From Streptomyces spiralis (GTDB taxonomy: Bacteria; Actinomycetota; Actinomycetes; Streptomycetales; Streptomycetaceae): a DNA stretch of 57,127 bases. Of this stretch, positions 26,141 to 34,451 are shown in pieces. The stretch covers positions 78,562 through 135,688 of the forward strand of contig NZ_BNBC01000026.1 of the NCBI RefSeq assembly GCF_014654675.1, read 5' to 3'. The first letter of the stretch is position 1; every line of letters begins with the position of its first letter. The notes beneath the pieces are model-generated. The model did not search any database, was not told where the DNA came from, and saw only the letters and a program-made list of their open reading frames with translations. Both the position numbers and the translations under genes were made by a program.

Positions 26141-27004
26141 GTGTACGTTCCCGCGCATCGCCCCGCCATAGCCCGTACGACGAGACGCCCGGTCCTCCTC
26201 GTCGCCCTGCTCCTGCTGCTCGCCGGCTGCGCCGGCCACCGCGGCGAAGACGGCGGACCCGGCGGGAACGGCGGTTCCGGGAAGGACGCCACGCCCTCCG
26301 CCGCGAAGCGCTGGCAGCCGCGCCCCGGAACCAGCTGGCAGTGGCAGCTCAGCGGCCGGCTCGACACCTCGGTACGGGCGGAGGTCTACGACATCGACGG
26401 CTTCGACCACTCCGGGGCGACCGTCGCGCAGCTGCACCGCAAGGGCCGCAGGGTCGTCTGCTACGTCTCCACCGGCGCCTGGGAGGACTTCCGGCCGGAC
26501 GCGGACAGGTTCCCGAGGTCGGTGCTCGGCCGGGGCAACGGCTGGAAGGGCGAGCGCTGGCTCGACATCCGCCGTACCGACGTGCTGAGGCCCCTGATGG
26601 CGGCCCGCCTCGACATGTGCCGCGAGAAGGGGTTCGACGCGGTGGAGCCGGACAACATGGACGGCTACCGCAACCGCACCGGATTCCCGCTCACGGCCGC
26701 CGACCAGCTCCGCTACAACCGTCTCGTCGCCGAGCTGGCCCACGACCGGGGCATGGCGGTCGGCCTGAAGAACGACCTCGACCAGATCCCGCAGCTCGTC
26801 GGGGACTTCGACTTCGCGGTCGACGAGCAGTGCGCCCAGTACGGCGAGTGCGCGAAGCTCGAGCCCTTCGTCGCCGCCGGCAAGGCCGTGTTCCACGTCG
26901 AGTACGAGCTGCCGACCGCCCGCTTCTGCGCGCAGTCCCGCCGCCTGGGGCTCAGCTCACTGCTCAAGAAGTACGAACTGGGGGCGTGGCGCCGGGCGTG
27001 CTGA
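26141..27004 (+). CDS. GH114-like lipoprotein (endo-alpha-1,4-polygalactosaminidase family)
   Basis: A 287-residue secreted lipoprotein. The signal peptide ends in a lipobox (LLLLLAGCAG) after an Arg-rich start. A Gly-rich linker is followed by a TIM-barrel typical of GH114/TM1410-like proteins: WQWQLSG near the start, VRAEVYDIDGFDHSGATVAQLH, GRRVVCYVSTGAWEDFRPD and FDAVEPDNMDGYRN with candidate acidic active-site residues. Family members act on galactosamine-rich polymers; the substrate here is unknown. The GTG at 26141 is the last start before the signal peptide, with no good ribosome site. Its 3' end overlaps the convergent RDD gene by 41 bp. Confidence 0.8.
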   Translation: MYVPAHRPAIARTTRRPVLLVALLLLLAGCAGHRGEDGGPGGNGGSGKDATPSAAKRWQPRPGTSWQWQLSGRLDTSVRAEVYDIDGFDHSGATVAQLHRKGRRVVCYVSTGAWEDFRPDADRFPRSVLGRGNGWKGERWLDIRRTDVLRPLMAARLDMCREKGFDAVEPDNMDGYRNRTGFPLTAADQLRYNRLVAELAHDRGMAVGLKNDLDQIPQLVGDFDFAVDEQCAQYGECAKLEPFVAAGKAVFHVEYELPTARFCAQSRRLGLSSLLKKYELGAWRRAC

Positions 27005-27611
27005 ACCCCGTCGCCGGTCCGGTGGGCGTGCCGGTCCCGAGCCCGAGTCCGGTGACCGCCGTACCCGCCACCCGGTCGGCCAGCGACCGCCGGCCGGGGA
27101 AGAGGACGGGCAGGGCGTTGAACAGGAAGACCAGCACGGCCACCACCCACACCAGCACCGACAGCAGGAAGTGCCCCTCGATCAGCAGCACACAGGCCAC
27201 GGCGTAGACGGCGACGTCGGCCGTGGTGGTGACGGCGGCGCGCACGGCGGCGTGGCGGGCCCTGCGCGGGGTGACCTTCAGCCCCAGCAGCCCCTTGCCG
27301 ATGGTGCGTCCGGCAAGGGCCAGGCACCCCCACTGGTAGAGGAAGGCGGCCAGCACCAGCAGCCCGAACGCCTCCTCCACGTAGAGCACGACCTTGTCCC
27401 ACAGCGACAGTCCGAGGTGCTCCGAGACGCCGATGACATCTCCGCGCGAGGTCAGCAGGTCCAGGCCGCCGCGGGTGGCGAGTTCGGGCACGTCGGTGAC
27501 GAGCGCGGACATCCGGTGGAAGGTGAGCACGGCGAGCGCGGAGGCCGCCGCGACCACCAGCGCGAAGTCGATGAACCAGGCCACGGCACGGCGCAGCTTC
27601 GGCACGGACAT
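26964..27611 (-). CDS. RDD-family membrane protein
   Basis: A 215-residue membrane protein starting MSVPKLRRAVAWFIDFALVV, the RDD opening, with four to five hydrophobic helices and the internal signature AGRTIGKGLLGLKVTPRRAR. A Pro/Thr/Gly-rich tail follows the last helix. Its last 41 bp are antisense to the end of the GH114-like gene, and this tail is the part lying in the overlap. The ATG at 27611 follows GGGGGG. No functional partner is evident; it precedes no gene in an operon. Confidence 0.82.
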   Translation of the reverse strand: MSVPKLRRAVAWFIDFALVVAAASALAVLTFHRMSALVTDVPELATRGGLDLLTSRGDVIGVSEHLGLSLWDKVVLYVEEAFGLLVLAAFLYQWGCLALAGRTIGKGLLGLKVTPRRARHAAVRAAVTTTADVAVYAVACVLLIEGHFLLSVLVWVVAVLVFLFNALPVLFPGRRSLADRVAGTAVTGLGLGTGTPTGPATGFSTPGATPPVRTS

Positions 27612-27697
27612 CCCCCCGATCACAGCACTGTCTGTCTTTTCGGCGGCTCAGGCTAGCGGGGGGACGGGGCCGTCCGAAGGGATCGGCGGAGATCGTT

Positions 27698-28558
27698 TCA
27701 GCCCAGTGACAGAAGGACCAGGGCGGTGGTGGCCGCCGTCTCCGCGAGGGCGCCGAAGACGTCTCCGGTCACGCCGCCGAAGCGGCGCGTGCAGTGGCGC
27801 AGGAGGAGCTCGGCGACGAGCAGGGCGGCGATCACCGCGCCCGCGGCGAGCAGGGCGGTGCGTGTCCCGAGGCCGGCTCCCGCCGCGCCGGCCGCACCCG
27901 TGACGACGAGGGCGGCCCCCAGCGCGCCTGCCACCGGGACCACTCCCGCGACGGCCGCCCCCAGCCCCTCCGGACGGGCGGCCGGCACTCCGCGGCGCGC
28001 GGCCAGGGTCAGCGCCAGCCGGGCGGTGGTCGCCGCGACGACGGCGGCCAGCGCGCCGTGGGCCCACGAGTCGCCGTAGGCCCGCGCCAGGGCGGCCATC
28101 TGTGCGAGCAGCACGAGGACGAGGGTGATCACCCCGAAGGGGCCGATGTCCGACTGCTTCATGATCCGCAGCGCGTCCTCGGCGGGCTTGCCGCTGCCGA
28201 GTCCGTCCGCGGTGTCGGCGAGACCGTCCAAGTGCAGGCCGCGGGTCAGCACGGCGGGTACGGCGGCGGTGGCGACGGCGGCGAGGAGCGGACCGGCGCC
28301 GAGGAACAGCAGCACCAGACCCGCCGCGGCGGCGGCCACGCCGACGACCAGCCCGGCGACCGGCGCGCAGAGCATCCCGCCGCGCGCCGCGCCACGGTCC
28401 CAGCGGCTCACCCGGACCGGAAGGACGGTCAGCGTCCCGAAGGCGAACCGGAGACCGTGCAGCGCGGGCATCCGCGAGGACGGCACGGAGGGAGGGGACG
28501 GGGAGGCGGAGGGCGGCGAGGGTGACGAGGGCGACGAAGGGGAGGAAGGCGCGGACAC
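27698..28558 (-). CDS. cobS: Adenosylcobinamide-GDP ribazoletransferase (cobalamin synthase)
   Basis: Joins adenosylcobinamide-GDP and alpha-ribazole to give adenosylcobalamin in the membrane. Five or more hydrophobic helices and the diagnostic motifs LRFAFGTLTVLPV near the N-terminus and LTRGLHLDGLADTADGLGSG (acidic metal-binding motif) are present; RIMKQSDIGPFGV follows. The start is uncertain. From the GTG at 28558 there is a Ser/Pro-rich 29-residue extension encoded by GA-rich simple sequence; starting at the ATG at 28471 (MPALHGLRF) gives 257 residues, nearer the family's usual length. Neither has a good ribosome site. No cobalamin riboswitch was recognised upstream. Confidence 0.92.
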   Translation of the reverse strand: MSAPSSPSSPSSPSPPSASPSPPSVPSSRMPALHGLRFAFGTLTVLPVRVSRWDRGAARGGMLCAPVAGLVVGVAAAAAGLVLLFLGAGPLLAAVATAAVPAVLTRGLHLDGLADTADGLGSGKPAEDALRIMKQSDIGPFGVITLVLVLLAQMAALARAYGDSWAHGALAAVVAATTARLALTLAARRGVPAARPEGLGAAVAGVVPVAGALGAALVVTGAAGAAGAGLGTRTALLAAGAVIAALLVAELLLRHCTRRFGGVTGDVFGALAETAATTALVLLSLG

Positions 28559-28633
28559 GCGGGCAGGTTACGGGACCGGCGCGCAGCCGGCCGCGGGCGG
28601 GCGGGTCCCCGGCGGGCGCGGCACACTACACAC

Positions 28634-29416
28634 ATGGGGCACTGGCTGTACCGCAACATCGTCGAGCCCGGGAAACTGCCCCTGCTCCTCGCCCTCGGCG
28701 CCTTCGTCGTGACGTTCCTGGTCACCCGGGTCATCACCCGCCTGATCCGGGCCGGGAGGGGGCCCTTCGGCAACGTCAGGGCCGGCGGGCTGCACATCCA
28801 CCACGTCGTCCCCGGTGTCGTCCTCAGCGTCCTCGGCGGTTTCGGCGCGGTCGCCAGCGGCCGGCACGGCTTCGGAGCGGCGGCCTTCGCGGTGGTCTTC
28901 GGGATGGGCGCGGGCCTGGTCCTGGACGAGTTCGCGCTCCTTCTGCACCTGGACGACGTCTACTGGAGCGAGGCGGGCCGCAAGAGCGTCGAGGTGGTCG
29001 TCCTCACCGCGGCACTGGTCGGGCTGGTGCTCGCGGGCTTCTCCCCGTTCGGTGTCAACGACATGACCGCGGACGAGCTGCAGGACCGGGGGACGGTCAT
29101 CTCCGGCGTGGTCGTGAACTTCGTGTTCTCCCTGGTGGCCCTCGGCAAGGGCAAGTTCCGGCTGGCCGTCCTCGGGGTGATCGTCCCCTTCCTCGCCCTG
29201 GTCGGCGCCGTCCGGCTGGCCCGCCCCGACTCGTACTGGGCCAGGCACTTCTACCGCCGCCGCCCGCGCGCCCGCGTCCGGGCCGCTCTGCGAGCCCAGC
29301 GCCACGACCGCCGCTGGGACCGTCCCCGCCGCGCGGTTCAGGACTGGATCGGCGGCAGACCCGACGCGCGGTCGGCCCGGCTGCCGGGGCCGGGGCCAGG
29401 TCCGGACGGTGAGTGA
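28634..29416 (+). CDS. Integral membrane protein of unknown function
   Basis: A 260-residue protein with about six hydrophobic helices in residues 18-205, notable for GGLHIHHVVPGVVLSVLGGFG (paired His in a membrane-proximal loop) and LVLDEFALLLHLDDVYWSEAGRKS between helices. The His and Asp/Glu clusters could bind metal, but no family function is known to me. The C-terminal 50 residues are Arg/Pro-rich and cytoplasmic-looking. The ATG at 28634 lies just upstream of the first helix without a clear ribosome site. Its last 79 bp overlap the convergent rhomboid-like gene. Confidence 0.75.
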   Translation: MGHWLYRNIVEPGKLPLLLALGAFVVTFLVTRVITRLIRAGRGPFGNVRAGGLHIHHVVPGVVLSVLGGFGAVASGRHGFGAAAFAVVFGMGAGLVLDEFALLLHLDDVYWSEAGRKSVEVVVLTAALVGLVLAGFSPFGVNDMTADELQDRGTVISGVVVNFVFSLVALGKGKFRLAVLGVIVPFLALVGAVRLARPDSYWARHFYRRRPRARVRAALRAQRHDRRWDRPRRAVQDWIGGRPDARSARLPGPGPGPDGE

Positions 29417-30087
29417 GGGACCCGGCCCCCATGCCCGGGCCACCGGCGCCGTACGGCGGACAGCGCGCACACCAGTGCCACGGCCGTGAGCGCCGCCAGG
29501 TGCTCCCGGCCCGCCAGGTTCTCCTTCAGCGCCACCTCGACCGCCATCGCCGCGGTCACCGCGCCCGCCGTGACGTACGCGCCGTAACGCCAGCCGAGGT
29601 ACACCGCGAGCCCCACCACCGCGGCGGACGGGCCGGTGTCCACCACGTGCGCCTCGGTGCGGGGCAGGCCCAGCGGACTGCCGGGGCCCAGCGCGATCCC
29701 CAGGCGCGCGTACAGGGTGCCGGCGAGCGTGGCGACGTAGGCGACGGCGAGGGTGCGCCACCGGCCCAGGCAGATCTCGGCGACGCCGAACACGCCCAGG
29801 ATCTGCGCCAGCGCCCCGTACACCGGCAGGTCCGGGGCCGGCACGAACAGCGACATCGGGGTGCGCAGCAGGGACAGCCAGAGCGGGTCCTCGGCCCGTA
29901 CGGACCCGACGCGGTGGACGAAGCCGCGGCCCCAGGGCTGGTTCTGCGCGTACTGGAGCAGCGCCGTCAGGCACACCGCGGCGAGCGTCGTCGGGACCGC
30001 CCGCAGGCGGCGCCGCAGCAGCGGCTCGCGCACGGTGTCGTACACGAGCCCCCACTCGGCGCGGGCCCAGCGGGCGAGCGTCCTCAT
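29338..30087 (-). CDS. Rhomboid-like membrane protein
   Basis: A 249-residue protein with about six hydrophobic helices. Residues 149-160 (VDTGPSAAVVGL) carry Ser154 where rhomboids have their GxSG serine, and His196 (REHLAAL) lies at the position of the second catalytic residue two helices later. The glycine after the serine is replaced by Ala, so activity is uncertain. The Pro/Gly/Arg tail falls in the region overlapping the convergent gene. It starts 19 bp after the stop of the DUF2156 gene, so the two are almost certainly cotranscribed and may act together at the membrane (inference). Confidence 0.65.
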   Translation of the reverse strand: MRTLARWARAEWGLVYDTVREPLLRRRLRAVPTTLAAVCLTALLQYAQNQPWGRGFVHRVGSVRAEDPLWLSLLRTPMSLFVPAPDLPVYGALAQILGVFGVAEICLGRWRTLAVAYVATLAGTLYARLGIALGPGSPLGLPRTEAHVVDTGPSAAVVGLAVYLGWRYGAYVTAGAVTAAMAVEVALKENLAGREHLAALTAVALVCALSAVRRRWPGHGGRVPHSPSGPGPGPGSRADRASGLPPIQS

Positions 30088-30106
30088 CAGGCCTTCCCCG
30101 GCATCC

Positions 30107-31882
30107 TCATCGCGGTGTCTCCAGGTGCCCGCGGTGCAGCCACCTGGGCAGGCCCGGCGTGCCGGGCCCTGCCGCCAGGAAGCCCTCCGCGCGTGCCGCC
30201 GCGAGGCCGATGCGCGGCAGGTCCGCGCTCTTCTCGAAGAGCAGGAACCGTGGCTCCCAGATGGGCCGGTACTTGGCGTTGGCGCGGTACAGCGACTCGA
30301 TCTGCCACCAGCGGGAGAAGAAGCTGAGCAGCGACCGCCACAGCCGCAGCACCGGTCCGGCGCCGAGGCGCGCGCCGCGCTCGAAGACCGAGCGGAACAC
30401 TGCGAAGTTGAGGGAGACCTGGGTGACCCCGATCTCGCCGGCGCGGCGCAGCAGTTCGAGCACCATGAACTCCATGAGCCCGTTCTCGGCGTGCCGGTCG
30501 CGGCGCATGAGGTCGAGGGAGAGCCCGTGCGGCCCCCACGGCACGAAGGAGAGCAGCGCCTTCAGGTCGCCGTGGGCGTCGTGGCACTCCAGCATCACGC
30601 ACTGCCCGTCCGCGGGGTCCCCGAGCCGGCCCAGCGCCATGCTGAACCCGCGCTCGGTGGCCCCGTCCCGCCAGTCGTCCGCACGTTCGATCAGATACGC
30701 CATCTGGTCCGCGGGGATGTCCTCGTGCCGCCGGACGCGCACCGTGTACCCGGCCCGTCGCACCCGGTTGCGGGCCTGCCGCACGGTGCGCATGGCCCGT
30801 CCCTCCAGGGTGAACTCGGCGACGTCCACCAGGGCCTCGTCGCCGAGCTCCAGGGCGTCCAGCCCGTGCCGGGCGTAGACCGTGCCCGCCTCCTCGCTCG
30901 CGCCCATCACCGCCGGGATCCAGCCGTGCGCCCGCGCCTGGTCCAGCCAGGGTCCGATGGCGCCGGGCCAGGCCTCGGGGTCGCCGATGGGGTCACCGGA
31001 GGCGAGGCTGACGCCGCCCACCACGCGGTAGGCGACGGCGGCCTTGCCGGTGGGCGACCAGATGACGCTCTTCTCCCGGCGCAGCGCGAAGTAGCCGAGA
31101 GAGTCCCGCTCGCCGTGCCGCTGGAGCAGCTCCCGCAGCCGCTTCTCGTCGTCCGTGGTGAGCGGGTCGACGGCGCGCCGGGAGCGGAAGGCGGCGTAGA
31201 GGACGGCGAGGACGAGGGCGGTGGACAGCGCGTTGACGGCGACGTTCGCCCAGTTGGGGGTGGCGATGCCGGGGAAGTGGGCCTCCGGTGCGGCGACCGA
31301 GACCAGCCGCAGCGTGCCGTAGTGCCAGCGCTGGAGGAACGTGGAACGGGCCGCGTCCGCCGCATGGTTGGTGACCGTCACCAGCAGTGCGGCCAGCAGC
31401 GAGGCCGACAGTGCCCCGCCCACGGCTACGGCGGCGGCCAGGCGGGGGTTGGCGCGGTCGCCCTTGGCGTAGAACTCGCGCCGCCCGAGCAGCAGCGCGG
31501 CGACGAAGGCGGCGGTCAGCGCCAGGGAGACCCAGTTCTGGACGGAATCGCGGACCTCCGGGAACGTCGCCTGGGCGAACGCGAACAGCGCCAGGAACGG
31601 CCCGCTCAGCCCGAGGTTCAGGATCCAGGCGGCCCGCTTGCGGCGGCGCATGGTGACGGCCAGGAACGCGGTGAAGACGCCGGAGGCGAAGCCGGCGGTG
31701 AGCAGATACGGCGTGAAGAGGTCCTGCTGGTTGTGGCGCCGTACGTCCTGGCCCAGGGAGACCCACACCGCGCTGAGGAAGTTGAGGAACGCGACGGCCC
31801 GCAGGTACCAGACGGCGAACGCGGCGGCCCGCCGCGCGCTCGCGCCACCGGGACGGACGGGTACGACTCGGGCATCTCCCAT
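30107..31882 (-). CDS. DUF2156 phosphatidylglycerol aminoacyltransferase-like membrane protein
   Basis: A 591-residue protein. The N-terminal 240 residues hold about six membrane helices. The C-terminal 330 residues form the DUF2156/LPG-synthase GNAT-like domain seen in MprF and LysX (YFALRREKSVIWSPTGKAAVAYRVVGGVSLASGDPIGD, then MGASEEAGTVYARHGLDALELGDEA and ENGLMEFMVLELLRRA). Relatives move amino acids from tRNA to phosphatidylglycerol, lowering surface charge. It is shorter than full MprF and has no tRNA-synthetase domain. The ATG at 31882 follows a perfect TATGAT -10 by 8 bases, so the mRNA is probably leaderless. First gene of a unit with the rhomboid-like gene. Confidence 0.85.
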   Translation of the reverse strand: MGDARVVPVRPGGASARRAAAFAVWYLRAVAFLNFLSAVWVSLGQDVRRHNQQDLFTPYLLTAGFASGVFTAFLAVTMRRRKRAAWILNLGLSGPFLALFAFAQATFPEVRDSVQNWVSLALTAAFVAALLLGRREFYAKGDRANPRLAAAVAVGGALSASLLAALLVTVTNHAADAARSTFLQRWHYGTLRLVSVAAPEAHFPGIATPNWANVAVNALSTALVLAVLYAAFRSRRAVDPLTTDDEKRLRELLQRHGERDSLGYFALRREKSVIWSPTGKAAVAYRVVGGVSLASGDPIGDPEAWPGAIGPWLDQARAHGWIPAVMGASEEAGTVYARHGLDALELGDEALVDVAEFTLEGRAMRTVRQARNRVRRAGYTVRVRRHEDIPADQMAYLIERADDWRDGATERGFSMALGRLGDPADGQCVMLECHDAHGDLKALLSFVPWGPHGLSLDLMRRDRHAENGLMEFMVLELLRRAGEIGVTQVSLNFAVFRSVFERGARLGAGPVLRLWRSLLSFFSRWWQIESLYRANAKYRPIWEPRFLLFEKSADLPRIGLAAARAEGFLAAGPGTPGLPRWLHRGHLETPR

Positions 31883-31890
31883 GAAGGTTG

Positions 31891-31896
31891 ATCATA
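31891..31896 (-). promoter_or_regulatory. -10 element TATGAT, possible leaderless start
   Basis: TATGAT on the minus strand ends 8 bases before the DUF2156 gene ATG. No ribosome site is present. Confidence 0.5.
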
Positions 31897-31901
31897 TGGG
31901 G

Positions 31902-31950
31902 GCTCTTGCGGCGAACGTCCGTTTTGTCGACGGTCCGTCACCGCAAGAGC
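31902..31950. terminator. Inverted repeat between cobT and the DUF2156 gene
   Basis: A perfect 10-bp repeat (31902-31911 with 31941-31950) encloses a 29-base spacer with further short complementarity. It could terminate cobT or act as an operator for the downstream promoter. Confidence 0.5.
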
Positions 31951-32028
31951 GGGCACGAGAGGTGTGTCGCCCGGGGTGCCGGCCGGGGTGTCAGCCGGGG
32001 CGCCGCCGCACGGGCCCCGCGTCCCGTG

Positions 32029-33138
32029 TCACTCCGAGCCGTGCCCGGCCGCGTCCTCGTCCGGCTTCTCCTCTTCCTTCTCGGCTTCCTCGGGGGTGGC
32101 CTCGGGAAGCTCCGCCGCCAGTGCCGCCGCGGCCTGGACCAGCGGCAGCGCCAGCAGCGCGCCCGCGCCCTCGCCGACGGTCACCTTGTGGTCGAGCAGC
32201 GGCTCCAGCGCCATCCGGTCCAGGGCCTTGGCCTGGCCCGGCTCCCCGCTGCTGTGCCCCGCCAGCCACCAGTCCGGCGCACGGAACGCCACCCGCTGCC
32301 CCACCAGGGCGCACGCGGCCGAGACCACGCCGTCCAGGATCACCGGCAGCTTGCGCACCGCGCACTGCAGCAGGAAACCGGTCATCGCGGCCAGATCGGC
32401 CCCGCCCACCGTCGCCAGCAGCCGCAACTGGTCCCCGAGCACGGGCCGGGCCCGCCGCAGCGCGTCCCGGATCGCGGCGCACTTGCGCATCCACGCCAGG
32501 TCGTCGATCGGCTCACCGCCGCGCCCGGTCACCACGGACGCGTCCGTTCCGCACAGCGCGGCGATCAGCACCGCCGCCGCGGTGGTGCCGCCCACGCTGA
32601 CGTCGCCGAGCACCACCAGGTCCGTACCGGAGTCGGCCTCCTCGTCGGCCACCGCGATGCCGGCCCGGAACGCGGCCTCCGCCTCGTCGAGGGTCAGCGC
32701 GTCCTGGATGTCGATGCGTCCGCTGCCGCGCCGCACCCGGTGCCGTACGACGTCCTCGGGCAGCGTGTCGGGAGCGCAGTCCAGGGCCATGTCCACCACC
32801 CGCACCGGCACCCCGAGCCGCCGGGCCAGCACGGACACCGGCCGGCCGCCCTCCAGGACCGCCCGCACCAGCCGCTCGGCACCGCCCGCGGGCCGCGCCG
32901 AGACGCCGAGTTCCGCGACGCCGTGGTCACCGGCGAAGAGAACCACCCGCGGCCGTTCGACCGCCCGCACCGGCACGGCGCCCTGCGCCGCGGCCAGCCA
33001 CTCACCCAGGTCGTCGAGGCGGCCCAGCGAACCGGGCGGCACGATCTGACGCTCCCGGCGCGCCTCGGCGTCACGGCGCATGCCGCCGTCCGGACGCTCG
33101 ATCAGATCGGTGAAGTCGTCGAGATTCAGCGAGCTCAT
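32029..33138 (-). CDS. cobT: Nicotinate-nucleotide--dimethylbenzimidazole phosphoribosyltransferase
   Basis: Makes alpha-ribazole-5'-phosphate for the lower ligand of cobalamin. The 369 residues fit CobT plus an acidic Glu-rich tail (PEATPEEAEKEEEKPDEDA). Family motifs include PPGSLGRLDDLGEWLA, VVLFAGDHGVAELGVS, VVLGDVSVGGTTAAA, and the C-terminal KVTVGEGAGALLALPL with the conserved catalytic Glu. The ATG at 33138 follows TACTGT by 7 bases, with no ribosome site. It stands alone on its strand between the DUF2156 gene and cobU, with a divergent methyltransferase gene upstream. Confidence 0.95.
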   Translation of the reverse strand: MSSLNLDDFTDLIERPDGGMRRDAEARRERQIVPPGSLGRLDDLGEWLAAAQGAVPVRAVERPRVVLFAGDHGVAELGVSARPAGGAERLVRAVLEGGRPVSVLARRLGVPVRVVDMALDCAPDTLPEDVVRHRVRRGSGRIDIQDALTLDEAEAAFRAGIAVADEEADSGTDLVVLGDVSVGGTTAAAVLIAALCGTDASVVTGRGGEPIDDLAWMRKCAAIRDALRRARPVLGDQLRLLATVGGADLAAMTGFLLQCAVRKLPVILDGVVSAACALVGQRVAFRAPDWWLAGHSSGEPGQAKALDRMALEPLLDHKVTVGEGAGALLALPLVQAAAALAAELPEATPEEAEKEEEKPDEDAAGHGSE

Positions 33139-33145
33139 TCGCCGA

Positions 33146-33151
33146 ACAGTA
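33146..33151 (-). promoter_or_regulatory. -10 element TACTGT, possible leaderless start
   Basis: TACTGT on the minus strand ends 7 bases before the cobT ATG. Confidence 0.4.
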
Positions 33152-33331
33152 CCGGCCCCGCTCGAACACGACCGAGCCACGTCGCCACCACACCCGTACG
33201 GCGTCTTCCCGACCAAGATCCCGATCTCATACGTTCCCTTTGCAGTGAATTGTCGCGCTGGGCCGCCGACATCGGTCGCGCGGGCCGGCGGTTCACCGCC
33301 GTACACCCTCTCGCCCCACCGGGAGCCGCCC

Positions 33332-34411
33332 ATGCCGCCCCTGCCGTACGCCTCGCGGGCCTGCGACCCGCGCCGCATCGCGTACGCCGCCGAACTCGCC
33401 CAGGGCACCGACCGGTTCCACGAGCCGCGCCGCGAGAACTGCCCGTGGTGCGGCTCGGCCCGGCTGCGCACCCGGCTGCGGGCGCCGGACCTGCTCCAGC
33501 ACAAGCCCGGCAGGTTCGCGCTCGACCAGTGCGGTGACTGCGGGCACGCCTTCCAGAACCCCCGGCTCACCCCGGAGGGGCTGGCCTTCTACCGCCGGGA
33601 CCACGACGAGACCGGCCCCGGCGGCCTCCCGCACCAGGTGCTCGCCGCCCGCCGTGACCGGCGCCGCCACCGCGCCGACGCGCACCTGATGCGGAACGTG
33701 GGGGAACCGGAGAGCTGGCTCGACGTCGGCACGGGCCACGCCCACTTCCCGGCGGCGGCCCGCGAGGTGTTCCCGTACACCTCCTTCGACGGGCTCGACC
33801 CGACGCCGCGCGTGGAGGCGGCCCGCGCGGCCGGGCGGATCGAGGAGGCCCACATCGGCCATCTGGCCGACCCGCACATCGCGGACCGTCTGCGCGGCCG
33901 CTACGACGTGGTCAGCGTGTTCCACCACCTGGCCCACGCCCGCGACCCCCGCGCGGAACTGCGCGGCGCCCTCGGCGCGCTACGGCCCGGAGGCCACCTC
34001 CTCGTCGAACTCCCCGACCCGCGCAGCCTGTTCGCCCTGCTGCTGGGCAAGTGGTGGCTGCCCCACGGCCAGCCGCGCCATCTGCATCTGCTGCCCCTGC
34101 ACAACCTCCGCGCGGAACTGGAGTCCGCCGGCTGCACGATCCTCGTCACCGACCGCCGCACCCCCCACACCCCCAACGACCTGTCGGCGGCCCTCGCCCT
34201 GGCCCTCACCCACGCCCTGCCCGCCCCCGACACCCCCTGGCGCGACACCCCGCCGGGCCCCCTGAGCCGCGCCCTGCGAGCGATCCTCTCCACCGCCACC
34301 ACCCCCCTGGTCGCCGCGGCGGCGGCCGCGGACCTCCTCCTGTCCCCGCTCCTGCGCCGCACCCCCGGCCTCTCCAACGGCTACCGCATCGTCGCCCGGA
34401 GAGACACATAG
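33332..34411 (+). CDS. Class I SAM methyltransferase with N-terminal zinc ribbon
   Basis: A 359-residue protein. Residues 30-70 form a zinc-ribbon-like motif (CPWCGSARLR, then DQCGDCGHAFQNPRL). Residues 120-250 are a Rossmann methyltransferase with the SAM loop WLDVGTGHAHFPAAA and VVSVFHHLAHARDPRAEL. A C-terminal hydrophobic pair (TPLVAAAAAADLLLSPLLRR) may sit at the membrane. This architecture is common in methyltransferases acting on sugars or small acids; substrate unknown. The ATG at 33332 follows GGGAG. Divergent from cobT, convergent with cobU. Confidence 0.82.
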   Translation: MPPLPYASRACDPRRIAYAAELAQGTDRFHEPRRENCPWCGSARLRTRLRAPDLLQHKPGRFALDQCGDCGHAFQNPRLTPEGLAFYRRDHDETGPGGLPHQVLAARRDRRRHRADAHLMRNVGEPESWLDVGTGHAHFPAAAREVFPYTSFDGLDPTPRVEAARAAGRIEEAHIGHLADPHIADRLRGRYDVVSVFHHLAHARDPRAELRGALGALRPGGHLLVELPDPRSLFALLLGKWWLPHGQPRHLHLLPLHNLRAELESAGCTILVTDRRTPHTPNDLSAALALALTHALPAPDTPWRDTPPGPLSRALRAILSTATTPLVAAAAAADLLLSPLLRRTPGLSNGYRIVARRDT

Positions 34412-34451
34412 CCGCACCGGGGCCGTACCGGGGCCGCGGCCCGGCCGCCGC

